Shown one piece after another: positions 8,548 through 18,247 of a stretch of 61,998 nucleotides of DNA; within the stretch, counting starts at the first letter, position 1, and the number at the start of each line of letters is the position of its first letter. The stretch is taken from NCBI GenBank assembly GCA_934169925.1, contig CAKPOO010000008.1, positions 1 through 61,998 on the forward strand, written 5' to 3'. Source of the stretch: an uncultured Clostridia bacterium. GTDB lineage: Bacteria > Bacillota > Clostridia > TANB77 > CAG-465. The position numbers and the translations under genes are program-made. Under the pieces are notes generated by a model. That model had not been told where the DNA came from and did not search any database. It saw nothing but the letters and a program-made list of their open reading frames with translations.

Positions 8548-8578
8548 TAACTATATTTGTTTGAAGGGGGAATTTTAT

Positions 8579-8866
8579 ATGTTATCAGATCCAAATGTAA
8601 AAGAGATAACACCAAAAGTTGGAAATAGATATGAGGCTGCAATAGCTTTAGCAAAAAGAGCGAGAATGATCGAAAAAAGAAGAGTAGAAACTGGAGATAG
8701 AGATATAACTGATGCAGTTGATGTTGCAGGTAAAGAAATAGCAGAAGAAAAAGTCTTTGTTAAAAAAGATGGTAAGTTTGTTGTAGAATCAAAAAATGAA
8801 CAAACTATTGAAGAATTAAAAGATGATGTGGTAGATACATCAGATCTTAAAGATAATGAGGAGTAA
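8579..8866 (+). CDS. rpoZ: RNA polymerase omega subunit
   Basis: Omega helps fold and assemble the beta-prime subunit. The conserved core is clear: NRYEAAIALAKRARMI (residues 17-32) and the later DITDAVDVAGKEIAE. At 95 residues it has a normal length, with an acidic, poorly conserved tail. The start is the ATG at 8579, behind AAGGGGG; an upstream in-frame TTG at 8561 would overlap the ribosome binding site. In many Firmicutes rpoZ follows gmk; here there is no gmk, and a CMP-kinase-like gene follows after 7 bases. Confidence 0.92.
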   Translation: MLSDPNVKEITPKVGNRYEAAIALAKRARMIEKRRVETGDRDITDAVDVAGKEIAEEKVFVKKDGKFVVESKNEQTIEELKDDVVDTSDLKDNEE

Positions 8867-8873
8867 TTTTTAG

Positions 8874-9434
8874 ATGAATAAAAGAACTATAATTACTCTT
8901 GCTGGTGATTTAGCTTCTGGTAAAGGAACGGTTTCTAAATTATTAGCTGATGAGTTAAATTATACTATATATAGAAATGGCGAATACTTTAGAAAGCTTG
9001 CAAAAGAAATGAATATGAGTATTACTGAATTTAATATTTATGTAGAATCTCATAAAGAAATTGATATTCAAGTAGAAAAAAGTGCTAAAGAATATGCAAA
9101 AGATCATGATAATTTAGTTATTGATGCAAGACTTGGCTGGTTTGTTGTGCCGGAATCTTTTAAAGTATATGTAAAAGTAGATATAGATGAAGCAGCAAAA
9201 AGAGCTTTTTTTGATCCAAATAGAAAGGAAACAGAAAAATTTTCTACTATTGAGGAACAAAAAAGTGATTTAATACTTAGATCAAATAAAGAAAAAGAAA
9301 GATATAAAAAAGTATATGGTATTGATAAATCAGATATGAGTAATTATGATTTTATTGTAGATTCTACAAATTTAACACCTGAAGAATTAAAAAATCTCAT
9401 TATATCAGAATATAAAAAATGGTTACAAAATTAA
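8874..9434 (+). CDS. Cytidylate kinase-like NMP kinase
   Basis: A P-loop kinase of 186 residues with GDLASGKGT (11-19) and a lid-like region at about 110-145 (RAFFDPNRKETEKF). The short length and GDLASGKGTVSK start resemble the AAA_18/cytidylate-kinase-like family (archaeal type-2 CMK) rather than the 220-residue E. coli Cmk. The likely reaction is ATP-dependent phosphorylation of CMP or dCMP. It is co-transcribed with rpoZ (7-base gap, GAGGAG upstream). Substrate is inferred from family resemblance only. Confidence 0.78.
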   Translation: MNKRTIITLAGDLASGKGTVSKLLADELNYTIYRNGEYFRKLAKEMNMSITEFNIYVESHKEIDIQVEKSAKEYAKDHDNLVIDARLGWFVVPESFKVYVKVDIDEAAKRAFFDPNRKETEKFSTIEEQKSDLILRSNKEKERYKKVYGIDKSDMSNYDFIVDSTNLTPEELKNLIISEYKKWLQN

Positions 9435-9449
9435 TTTGTAACTATTTTT

Positions 9450-9478
9450 TTGACATATAGTAACTTTTGTTATATAAT
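9450..9478 (+). promoter_or_regulatory. Promoter of the GHMP kinase gene
   Basis: Consensus -35 TTGACA (9450-9455), 17 bp, consensus -10 TATAAT (9473-9478). Confidence 0.8.
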
Positions 9479-9506
9479 TTGATTGTTTTAGTGTAAAGAG
9501 GCTTGT

Positions 9507-11270
9507 ATGGAAGAGGATAATGTAGTAAATGTATTTGTTCCGGGAAGACTTAGTTTAATTGGGGAACTTAGTGATTTTGTATCAGATTATAAAAAGAAAA
9601 ATAAAGCAATAAAACCTGGTAAAGCTATAGCAATAGGTATAGATAGTGGAATTTATGCAATAGCTAAGAAAAACGATGATAAGTTTATATTTGAACTAGG
9701 TGATTTTTATTTAAAATGTGGTATTAAAATAAAAAATCTTGAAGAAATTGCAAGAAGTAATAGTTTTTATTCATATGCATGTGCAGTTGTTTTGTATATG
9801 ACTAAAAATTATGATGTTGGTGGGATAGAATTATTTATAGAAGATATGGATATTCCGATAAAAAAAGGTCTTGGTATGAGTGCAATGATTTGTTATATCG
9901 TTGCAAAATCATATAATAAACTATATGATTTAGACTTAGAAAGTTATGAAATTATGAAAATTGCTTATGAGAGTGAACATATAGCAAATTCTATGTGTGG
10001 TAGACTTGACCAGGCTTGTATTAATAGTTTATCTTTATCAGAATTTACTTTTGAGGAAAGAAAACTTGGAATTGAAAAAATAAAATTAAATGTAGATATG
10101 AATCTTGTTATTGTTGATCTAAATGGAAATAGTGAAACAAAAGAAATTTTAAAGAAACTTCATACATGTTTTCCTGTTCCAAAAACACAAGAACAAAAAT
10201 TTGTGTTTGATACTCTTTGCTATGAAAATTACAAAAATGTAGTAGAATTAAAAAAATATATGAATCTTGGCGATCTTGAAAAAATTGGTGAAATTCTTTT
10301 TAAATCTCAAAATTTAAGAGAATTAATAGCTAAAAAATACTGCCCAAGTTTAGATTTTGAAAAATTAAATGTTGTTTTAAAAGAAGATTTTGTGTTAAAA
10401 AATATTTATGGTGCAAGATCAGTAGGATATAGTGGAGATGGTTGCTTTGCACTGCTTGCTAAAAATAAAGAGTGCCAAAAAAATTTGATTAAATATATTC
10501 GTGATAAATTTAAATATAAAACATTTGAATTTGATATTTTAAAAACTCATAGAATTAGAAAAGCTTTGCTTATAATTGATGATAATTTATGCTTTGAAGA
10601 AGAAAATTTGTATAAAATTCTAAATGGACTTGATAAATGTTCAATAGAAAAAATAGGGCTTATTGTAAGTAAAGAAAAATCTGTTATTATTGATGAATTT
10701 CTAAACAAAAATATAACAAAAGAACAATTTATTAATTTAACAGATAAAGAAAAAAGAAATGTTATCTATAAACAGCATTTAGCAGAAAAAGTAGAATGCT
10801 TTGTTAAAAATGATAAAATGGATATTTATAGTGTTATAAAGTCTGCAAAAAATGGCTTTAGAGATGATAGTTTATTAGTTGTAAAAAACGAAAAGATTTT
10901 AAGCACTCGTTTTTATAACTGTTTAATAAAATCAACTTTAGAAAAATATGATAATGTTGATATACCTTTTGTATGTGTAGATTATTTATCAGAAGATAAA
11001 ACTAAATATTATCAAACAAAATGTTCAGATTTAAAGATAGAAAATTTAGAAAATGCAAATAGAATAGTTCTTGATAGCAATGTATATAATGATTTATTTT
11101 TAAATGATAATTTTAATAATCTAAACTATAAAATGTCAGAGCTTATACCACTTGATACATATATGCAACAATATAAATTTAATACAAATATAGATACAGA
11201 TTTTTCATTTGATGAAAAAGTTGCTTTTTTAGAAATTGATGATTTTATGAAAAAAGAAATTAAGTTTTAG
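9507..11270 (+). CDS. GHMP-family sugar kinase with an uncharacterised C-terminal half
   Basis: Residues 1-340 follow the galactokinase-like GHMP order: PGRLSLIGE near the N-terminus (galactokinase signature region), the ATP-binding GLGMSA (121-126), CGRLDQ with the catalytic Asp at about 167, and ARSVGYSGDGCFALL as the third motif. This half should phosphorylate a sugar. Residues 345-587 (from RKALLIIDDN) are unrecognised; they suggest an alpha/beta, perhaps degenerate nucleotidyltransferase-like domain, but no catalytic motif is visible. GHMP kinases are usually 300-400 residues, so this is a real extension. It has its own consensus promoter and a terminator at 11312-11350. A link to nucleotide-sugar supply for the glycan genes downstream is an inference. 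Confidence 0.72.
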   Translation: MEEDNVVNVFVPGRLSLIGELSDFVSDYKKKNKAIKPGKAIAIGIDSGIYAIAKKNDDKFIFELGDFYLKCGIKIKNLEEIARSNSFYSYACAVVLYMTKNYDVGGIELFIEDMDIPIKKGLGMSAMICYIVAKSYNKLYDLDLESYEIMKIAYESEHIANSMCGRLDQACINSLSLSEFTFEERKLGIEKIKLNVDMNLVIVDLNGNSETKEILKKLHTCFPVPKTQEQKFVFDTLCYENYKNVVELKKYMNLGDLEKIGEILFKSQNLRELIAKKYCPSLDFEKLNVVLKEDFVLKNIYGARSVGYSGDGCFALLAKNKECQKNLIKYIRDKFKYKTFEFDILKTHRIRKALLIIDDNLCFEEENLYKILNGLDKCSIEKIGLIVSKEKSVIIDEFLNKNITKEQFINLTDKEKRNVIYKQHLAEKVECFVKNDKMDIYSVIKSAKNGFRDDSLLVVKNEKILSTRFYNCLIKSTLEKYDNVDIPFVCVDYLSEDKTKYYQTKCSDLKIENLENANRIVLDSNVYNDLFLNDNFNNLNYKMSELIPLDTYMQQYKFNTNIDTDFSFDEKVAFLEIDDFMKKEIKF

Positions 11271-11311
11271 TATATGATTTTAAATATAAAAATATTTATG
11301 AATTAAAAAAT

Positions 11312-11350
11312 AAGCAGAAAGTTTTACATAACTTTTTTGCTTGTTTTTTT
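11312..11350 (+). terminator. Rho-independent terminator
   Basis: AAGCAGAAAGTT (11312-11323) pairs with AACTTTTTTGCTT (11330-11342) with a mismatch, followed by a long T-run. Confidence 0.75.
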
Positions 11351-11433
11351 TATTTTATATATTTGTATTTTTTTCTTTATTTTTGACGAAAAATATAGTA
11401 AAATAATATGGAATTATATTCTATGGAGGGGAT

Positions 11434-13122
11434 ATGCAAAAAGTTTGGAACTTAGTTGATATAGATGAAAAAAAGGTAAAAAAAGTTGCTAAAAATAATA
11501 ACATATCAACAATGCTTGCAAGATTAATCCTTGCAAGGAATGTAGCAGAAGATGATGTTAGCTCTTTTCTTAATTTTGATTTAAAAAATATTAAAGATCC
11601 TTATTTAATAAAAGATATGGAAATATTTGTAAATAGGGTTTTAAAAGCAAAAGAAAATAACGAGAAAGTTTGTATATATGGTGACTATGATGTTGATGGT
11701 ATAACAAGTATTACTATTATGTATAAATTTTTTAAAAGTATAGGAATTGATGTTGATTATTATTTACCAGATAGATTAATTGAAGGATATGGTGTAAATA
11801 ACTTAGCATTAGATGAGATAAAAAAAAGAGGATGTTCTCTTGTAATTACTGTTGATTGTGGAATAACTGCAATAAACGAAACAGAATATGCAAAAAGTTT
11901 AGGAATGGATATGTGTATAACTGATCACCATGAGTGTGCTGATGTTTTACCTGATTCTGTTTGTATAATAAATCCTAAACAAAAAGATGATAAATCTAGT
12001 TTTAAATATCATGCAGGTGTTGGTGTTGCTTTTAAATGTTTAATGGCACTTGCAATAAGACTTGGTCTTGATAGTAATAGCTATTTAAGATATTTAGACA
12101 TTGTAGCTGTTGGTACAATTTCTGATATTGTATCACTTACTGATGAAAATAGAGTAATTTCAAAACTTGGACTTGATAAAATTAAAGATACTGAAAATGT
12201 TGGTCTTAAAACTTTACTACAATTAATTGATTTTAAAGATTTAGATAGTACAATGGTATCTTTTGGAATAGCACCAAGAATAAATGCTTGTGGTAGAATG
12301 GGAAATGCAAAGCTTGCAGTAGAGCTTTTACTTGAAAATGACGAAGAAAAGGCATATAAACTTGCTTTAAGATTAAATGAATTAAATGTAAAAAGACAAG
12401 AAATAGAAAAAGAAATTTTTGATAGTGCAATAAAATATATAGAAGAAAATAAAATTGATAAAAAAGCAAGTATTGTACTTTATAACGAAAATTGGCATAA
12501 TGGTGTAATTGGAATAGTTGCATCAAGACTTGTTAATTTATATTATAAACCAGTTATTTTACTTACTAAAGAACAAGGAGTCGTAAGAGGATCTGGTAGA
12601 TGTCCATCAGGATTTTCGTTATATAATGATCTTACTGATTCAAAAGAATGTTTGATACAATTTGGAGGCCATGAACTTGCTGCAGGTCTTAGTTTAGAAG
12701 AAAGCAAGATTAATAATTTTATTAATAAATTTGAAGAAGTTATACAAAATAAATATAAAGAAGAAGCCAAGCAAATAATAGATATAGATTCTCAAATAAA
12801 AATTAATGATTTAAATGCATCACTTTTAAAAGATATATCTAAATTAAAACCTTTTGGACAATGTAATCCAAAACCAGTATTTTTATACAAAGGCTTAAAG
12901 GTTGAATCAATTAGAACTTTAAAAGAAGATAAACATTTAAAAATGACTTTAAGAGATGGTAAATTTTTAATAGATGCTTTATGCTTTGGTCAAGGAAACA
13001 GACGAGATGAAGTAGTTGTTTCAGATAAAATTGATATTGTTTGTAATGTAGAGATAAACAACTTTGGTAATAAAAAAACAATACAGTTTATATTAATAGA
13101 TTTTAAAAAATCTGTAGATTAA
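11434..13122 (+). CDS. recJ: Single-stranded-DNA-specific exonuclease RecJ
   Basis: RecJ degrades single-stranded DNA 5' to 3' in recombination and repair. The DHH-superfamily metal ligands are present: DYDVDG (residues 84-89) and DHH (164-166). The DHHA1 signature GGHELAAG lies near residue 410, and a C-terminal OB fold follows. At 562 residues it is full length for the core enzyme. ATG follows GGAGGGG. A phosphohexomutase gene follows after 33 bases on the same strand. Confidence 0.93.
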   Translation: MQKVWNLVDIDEKKVKKVAKNNNISTMLARLILARNVAEDDVSSFLNFDLKNIKDPYLIKDMEIFVNRVLKAKENNEKVCIYGDYDVDGITSITIMYKFFKSIGIDVDYYLPDRLIEGYGVNNLALDEIKKRGCSLVITVDCGITAINETEYAKSLGMDMCITDHHECADVLPDSVCIINPKQKDDKSSFKYHAGVGVAFKCLMALAIRLGLDSNSYLRYLDIVAVGTISDIVSLTDENRVISKLGLDKIKDTENVGLKTLLQLIDFKDLDSTMVSFGIAPRINACGRMGNAKLAVELLLENDEEKAYKLALRLNELNVKRQEIEKEIFDSAIKYIEENKIDKKASIVLYNENWHNGVIGIVASRLVNLYYKPVILLTKEQGVVRGSGRCPSGFSLYNDLTDSKECLIQFGGHELAAGLSLEESKINNFINKFEEVIQNKYKEEAKQIIDIDSQIKINDLNASLLKDISKLKPFGQCNPKPVFLYKGLKVESIRTLKEDKHLKMTLRDGKFLIDALCFGQGNRRDEVVVSDKIDIVCNVEINNFGNKKTIQFILIDFKKSVD

Positions 13123-13155
13123 ATTAAATTTAATATTTTGTAGAGGGGGATTAAT

Positions 13156-14562
13156 ATGGAAAAATATAAAATTATTGAAAATATAAATCCTAATATATTT
13201 AGAGGATATGATATTAGAGCAATTTATGGTCAAGATTTAGATGAAAATATTGCATATACTATAGGTCGTGCATACGGAATTTATATAGTAAAAAACGGAT
13301 ATAGATCTTGTGTTATAGGTCATGATAATAGATTTTCATCAGAGCCTTTATATAATGCTTTAATCCAAGGAATTATTGAATCTTATGATATTGAGGTAAA
13401 ATTAATAGGTCTTTGTACAACACCAATGTATTATTTTGCTCAAATGTATTTAAATGATGGTAAAAATATAATGCCTGGAATTATGGTTACAGCAAGTCAC
13501 AATCCAAAAGAATATAACGGATTTAAAATGTCATTTAATGATTTTGGTAATGCTTGTGGAAAGATGATACAAGACTTTAGAGAATTTGTTTGTAAAAATT
13601 CTAAAGAAGTATTAAAAAATGGTGATTATACTCTAAAAGGTCATACAAAAGAATATGAAATTGAAAAAGAATATTTAGAACTTGTAAAAAAATCAATATC
13701 TCTTGGAGATAGGAAAATAAAAGCAGTTGTTGATACTGCAAATGGTACAGCTTCAATAATTGCAAAAAAAATGTATGAAATGTTTAACATTGATTTAGTA
13801 CCTTTGTATATGGATTCAGACCCTAATTTTCCAAATCATCATCCAGATCCAAGTGTTGAAAAAAATAACGAAGATTTAAAGAAAAAAGTAATTGAAGAAA
13901 AAGCAGATATTGGAATTGGAATTGATGGTGATGGTGACAGAGTTGGAATTATCGATGAAAACGGAAATATGATTTATGCTGATTTTTATGCAATAATTAT
14001 ATGGAGAGATTTAATGTCTAAAGTTGATAATAAAAGAGCTTTATTTGATGTTAAATGTTCTAAATCATTAAAAGATGAGATTATAAAACTTGGTGGAGAA
14101 CCTGTATGCTATAGAACAGGAAATTCATATATGAAAGCAAAAATGAAAGAAGAAAACTTTAAATTTGGAAGTGAACTTTCAGGTCACGTTTGGTTTAATG
14201 ATAAATGGCCTAATATTGATGATGGATTATACGCAGGGCTTAGACTTATTGAAATTTTATCAAAAACAGATAAAACTATAACTAAATTACTAGAGGGAGT
14301 AAATAGATACTACTCAACACCAGAGATTATTATAAAATCTAGCGATGATACAAAATTTGAAATCGTAGAAAATGTAAAAAAATATTGTATAGAAAAAGGA
14401 TATAATATTAATGATATCGATGGAGTAAGAGTTGAATTTGATGATGGTTGGGCTTTAGTTAGAGCATCAAATACTGGTCCTAATATTACTTTAAGATTTG
14501 AAGGAAAAACAGAAGAAATTAAAGAAAAAATTCAAAATGAATTTATGAGTTTAATAAAGTAA
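13156..14562 (+). CDS. Phosphomannomutase/phosphoglucomutase
   Basis: This interconverts hexose 6-phosphate and hexose 1-phosphate, feeding GDP-mannose or UDP-glucose synthesis. The phosphoserine loop is TASHNP (Ser114), the metal loop GIDGDGDR (Asp257, Asp259, Asp261), the sugar-binding loop is around SELSGH (about residue 338) and the phosphate-binding loop lies near the C-terminus (RASNTGPN). At 468 residues it has the ManB/AlgC size. It opens the glycan block and probably supplies its activated sugars; mannose versus glucose preference cannot be told from sequence. Confidence 0.88.
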   Translation: MEKYKIIENINPNIFRGYDIRAIYGQDLDENIAYTIGRAYGIYIVKNGYRSCVIGHDNRFSSEPLYNALIQGIIESYDIEVKLIGLCTTPMYYFAQMYLNDGKNIMPGIMVTASHNPKEYNGFKMSFNDFGNACGKMIQDFREFVCKNSKEVLKNGDYTLKGHTKEYEIEKEYLELVKKSISLGDRKIKAVVDTANGTASIIAKKMYEMFNIDLVPLYMDSDPNFPNHHPDPSVEKNNEDLKKKVIEEKADIGIGIDGDGDRVGIIDENGNMIYADFYAIIIWRDLMSKVDNKRALFDVKCSKSLKDEIIKLGGEPVCYRTGNSYMKAKMKEENFKFGSELSGHVWFNDKWPNIDDGLYAGLRLIEILSKTDKTITKLLEGVNRYYSTPEIIIKSSDDTKFEIVENVKKYCIEKGYNINDIDGVRVEFDDGWALVRASNTGPNITLRFEGKTEEIKEKIQNEFMSLIK

Positions 14563-14609
14563 AATATTAAAAATCGTTATTTTTTATTTTACAAGAAGTG
14601 GAGGAATCT

Positions 14610-16451
14610 ATGAAGTTAAATCTAGATTTTTATAAAGATGAGGTTGAATTATCAAGAAATGATAATTTAATATTTGAGAAAATACAAAAAATTGAAAATA
14701 CAAATTATGATGAATCATTAAAAGATATGAGTTTTAATGAATATAACGAATTATCTAATTTCAGACTTAATGTAATAAATTGGTATGAATTTAAAAATAA
14801 AGAAAATGTACTTGAAATTGGATGTAGCTATGGTATTATTACTGAGTATTTGTCTGATATTTTTAAAAACGTAGTAAATGTAGATTATTCTAAAAAAAGA
14901 TCAGAAAATATTTCAAGTAAGCTAGAAAATAAAGAAAATGTTGAGTTTATTGTTGGAAATTTAAAAGATATTAAATTTAAAAATAAATTTGATTATATAG
15001 TTGTTTGTTCAAATCAAGCAGAATACGTTAAGTTTTTTAATGATTCAATAAAAGAGTATATAAGCTTTTTAAAAACTCTATTAAATAAAAACGGTACTAT
15101 TATAATTACACTTGACAATAAATTTGGAGTTAAATATCTTTGTGGTGGAAAAGATATTTCTGAAAATGTAATTGGAAATTCTTTTTTGAGTGATTCAAAT
15201 AAGAAAAATCCTTTTTATAGTAGAAATAAATTAATAGAAATTTTTAAAGAGGCAGGTTTTGAAAAATATAAATTTTATTATCCACTTCCTGATTTTAATG
15301 ATGCGTCAGTAATTTATTCAGATGAATATTTACCAAAGAAAAATGATGCAAAATTAATTTATGCACTAAATTATTTAGATGGTAGTTTAGTTGTATATAA
15401 TGAAAATAATTTTATGAGACAATTATCAAATAATGGCTATTTTAAAGATTTTACAAATGCTTTTATTGTTGAACTTTCAAATGATGATAATTTTAACTCA
15501 GATATTTATATAAGTTTTAATAATTTAAGAAAAAATAAGTTTAGAACAATAACTAAAATAAAAAAAGATAAAGTAATAAAATTAAGTAGAGATAAAAACC
15601 TAAATGAACATATTAAAAATATTGGAAAAAACATTGAAGTACTTTCAGATTTAGGATTTGAATTATTAGATAAATTTGTAGAAAAAAATGGTAATTTTTA
15701 TATTGAAAGTAAATTTTGTAAATATGATTTACTATCTCCTTATATAATTGGATTAATAAAAGAAGAAGAATACGAAAAAGCATATATTTTAATCGATAAA
15801 TGGGTAAAAGTTATAAAAGAAAAACTAAGTATTAACAAAGATTTTGAAGATATTGATAAAGATAATATTTTTAAATTGTTAAATGTAAATTTAGATGATG
15901 ATTTAAAATCTAAATTATCATTTACAAAAAATGGTTTTGTTGATCTTATATTTGAAAATATTTTTTATAACAATATAGAAGATAAAATGTATTTCTTTGA
16001 TCAAGAGTGGAGTTTTTATAACGTGCCACTTGAATATATTATTTATCGTTCAATTAATAATCTATTTTTGTATGAAAATTTAGAGAAATATATTTCATTA
16101 GAAGATGTACTAAAAAGATATAACATATTTGAATATAAGGAAGCTTTTGATAACTTAGAGAAAAAATTACAAGAATATATAATTGATCAAGATGTTTTAA
16201 ATTCAATGAAAAATAATACAAGTGTTATAAAAAGTTTGCCACAGATTGCAGATGAGATTATAAAATCTAAAAATGAATGTGAAAATCTTGACTTGTTATT
16301 AAGAAATGAATTTAAGAAAAATAAAGAATTAAATGAAGCTTTAAAAAGTAAAACTGAAGAATTAGAAGCAATATATAATTCAAGATCTTGGAAGATTATA
16401 AGTGGATTAAAAAATACAGTGAAAGGGAATAAAGATGAAAAAAATAAGTAA
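14610..16451 (+). CDS. SAM-dependent methyltransferase fused to a phosphotransferase-like domain
   Basis: The N-terminal half is a class I methyltransferase (motif I VLEIGCSYG, Glu69-x-Gly71; NVDYS as motif II; DYIVV as motif IV). The second half (about 310-520) has the feel of a choline/aminoglycoside-kinase-like fold, with FFDQEW (Asp464-Trp467) where those enzymes carry their metal-binding Asp, but the catalytic HxD loop is not evident. The C-terminus is a coiled coil ending in YNSRSWKIISGLKN, a tail often seen in glycosyltransferases of polysaccharide clusters. The ATG at 14610 follows GGAGG; a GTG at 14598 would overlap it. The gene overlaps the next by 17 bases. Glycan modification or chain capping is inferred. 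Confidence 0.68.
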   Translation: MKLNLDFYKDEVELSRNDNLIFEKIQKIENTNYDESLKDMSFNEYNELSNFRLNVINWYEFKNKENVLEIGCSYGIITEYLSDIFKNVVNVDYSKKRSENISSKLENKENVEFIVGNLKDIKFKNKFDYIVVCSNQAEYVKFFNDSIKEYISFLKTLLNKNGTIIITLDNKFGVKYLCGGKDISENVIGNSFLSDSNKKNPFYSRNKLIEIFKEAGFEKYKFYYPLPDFNDASVIYSDEYLPKKNDAKLIYALNYLDGSLVVYNENNFMRQLSNNGYFKDFTNAFIVELSNDDNFNSDIYISFNNLRKNKFRTITKIKKDKVIKLSRDKNLNEHIKNIGKNIEVLSDLGFELLDKFVEKNGNFYIESKFCKYDLLSPYIIGLIKEEEYEKAYILIDKWVKVIKEKLSINKDFEDIDKDNIFKLLNVNLDDDLKSKLSFTKNGFVDLIFENIFYNNIEDKMYFFDQEWSFYNVPLEYIIYRSINNLFLYENLEKYISLEDVLKRYNIFEYKEAFDNLEKKLQEYIIDQDVLNSMKNNTSVIKSLPQIADEIIKSKNECENLDLLLRNEFKKNKELNEALKSKTEELEAIYNSRSWKIISGLKNTVKGNKDEKNK

Positions 16452-18237
16452 AGCACTTCACTATTTAAAAGATAAAGGTTTAAAAAAATCATTAAAAAGA
16501 CTATTTGAAAAATTTATTGATTTATTTACAAGAAGGTCATTAAATGATAAGAAAAGTTATATAGAATGGATAAAAAATAACGAACCTACAAAAGAAGAGT
16601 TAGAAGAGCAAAGAAAATTTGTTTTTAAATATTCACCTAAAATTAGTTTAATAGTTCCAATGTATAATACAAAAGAAAAATATTTTTTTGAACTTGTTGA
16701 CTCTGTACTTAATCAAACATATTCTAATTTTGAATTATGTTTAGCTGATGGGTCACCTGTTCAAAATGAAATATTAAAAGATTATATAAAAAAAGATGAT
16801 AGAATTAAATATAAATTTATTGGTGAAAATAAAGGAATTTCTGGTAATTCAAATGAAGCTTTAAATATGGCAACAGGAGACTACTATGCATTACTTGATC
16901 ATGATGATATTATTGCACCATTTGCATTATTTGAATTTGTAAAAGCAATAAATGAAAATGATAAACCAGACTTTCTGTATTCAGATGAAGATAATATTGC
17001 AGAAGATATAAATGTTAGATTTGCACCACATTTTAAATCAGATTATGCAATAGATACATTAAGAAGTTACAATTATATATGTCATTTTAGTGTATTTAGT
17101 AAAAAATTAATTGATAAAATAGGTGGATTTGATAGTAATTTTGATGGAAGTCAAGATTATGACATTATTTTAAGAGCGACAGAAAATGCAAATAAAGTAG
17201 TTCATATTCCCAAGATTTTATATCATTGGAGAGTAAATGAAAATTCAGTAGCATCAAGTTCTTCTGCAAAACCATATGCTTATGTTGCAGCAAAAAAAGC
17301 AATTTTAGAAAGCGTAAAAAGACAAAATGAAAAAGCAACAATAGAAGATATGGATATTTTAGGTATGTATAGGTTAAAATATGATATTTCAAAAAATCCT
17401 TTTGTATCTATAATAATTTTAAATAAAGATCATGAAAAAGATTTAAAAAAATGTATAGATTCATTAGAAAAAACAAAATATCAAAATTATGAGATCCTTG
17501 TTATAGAAAATAGTAGTACTAAAGAAAGTACATTTAAATATTATGAACTATTAAAAAATGATGAAAAAGTTAGGGTTATAACTTATCCTTATAAAGAAGA
17601 ATTTAATTATTCAAAGATTAATAATTTTGCTACAAAGCAAGCAAAAGGAGATTATTATTTATTTGTAAATAATGATATAGAGGTGTTATCACAAGACTAT
17701 CTTGAGATAATGGTAGGACATGCACTAAGAAATACAGTTGGTGCTGTAGGTGCAAAATTACTTTATCCTGATAACACAGTTCAACATGCAGGAATTGTAC
17801 TTAATTTTAATGGAGTTGCAGGACATGTAAATGCACATTTAAGAAAAAATGAAAGTGGATATTTTGGAAAAGCTATAATTCAACAAGATTTATCTGCTGT
17901 TACTGCCGCTTTTATGATGGTGTCTAAAGATATTTTTGAAAAAGTTGGAGGATTTGACGAAAACCTTAAGGTGGCGTATAATGATATAGATTTGTGTATA
18001 AAAATAAGAAATGAAAATAAACTGATTGTTTTTGATCCATTTGTAATTGCTTATCACTATGAATCAAAAACAAGAGGATATGAAGATACAAATGAGAAAA
18101 AACAAAGATTTGAAAATGAAACTAAATACATTAAAGAAAAGTGGAATGATGTGTTAAATAGAAATGATCCATATTTTAATATAAATTTAAGAACTGATAT
18201 TCCACGAATGAGTGTAAAAAGCGAAAAAGTAGTATAG
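16435..18237 (+). CDS. Two-domain family 2 glycosyltransferase
   Basis: There are two GT-A domains. The first starts at ISLIVPMYN with DxD-like DHDD (155-158); the second starts at FVSIIILNKD with NNDIEV (412-417), where D414 is the likely metal ligand, followed by the acceptor-site pattern FDENLKVAYNDIDLC. Such proteins add one or two sugars at the cytoplasmic membrane face during rhamnan-type or O-antigen-like glycan assembly. About 50 N-terminal residues are basic and helical. The ATG lies inside the end of the methyltransferase gene, so translation is probably coupled. Confidence 0.88.
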   Translation: MKKISKALHYLKDKGLKKSLKRLFEKFIDLFTRRSLNDKKSYIEWIKNNEPTKEELEEQRKFVFKYSPKISLIVPMYNTKEKYFFELVDSVLNQTYSNFELCLADGSPVQNEILKDYIKKDDRIKYKFIGENKGISGNSNEALNMATGDYYALLDHDDIIAPFALFEFVKAINENDKPDFLYSDEDNIAEDINVRFAPHFKSDYAIDTLRSYNYICHFSVFSKKLIDKIGGFDSNFDGSQDYDIILRATENANKVVHIPKILYHWRVNENSVASSSSAKPYAYVAAKKAILESVKRQNEKATIEDMDILGMYRLKYDISKNPFVSIIILNKDHEKDLKKCIDSLEKTKYQNYEILVIENSSTKESTFKYYELLKNDEKVRVITYPYKEEFNYSKINNFATKQAKGDYYLFVNNDIEVLSQDYLEIMVGHALRNTVGAVGAKLLYPDNTVQHAGIVLNFNGVAGHVNAHLRKNESGYFGKAIIQQDLSAVTAAFMMVSKDIFEKVGGFDENLKVAYNDIDLCIKIRNENKLIVFDPFVIAYHYESKTRGYEDTNEKKQRFENETKYIKEKWNDVLNRNDPYFNINLRTDIPRMSVKSEKVV

Positions 18238-18247
18238 GAGGAAGAAA

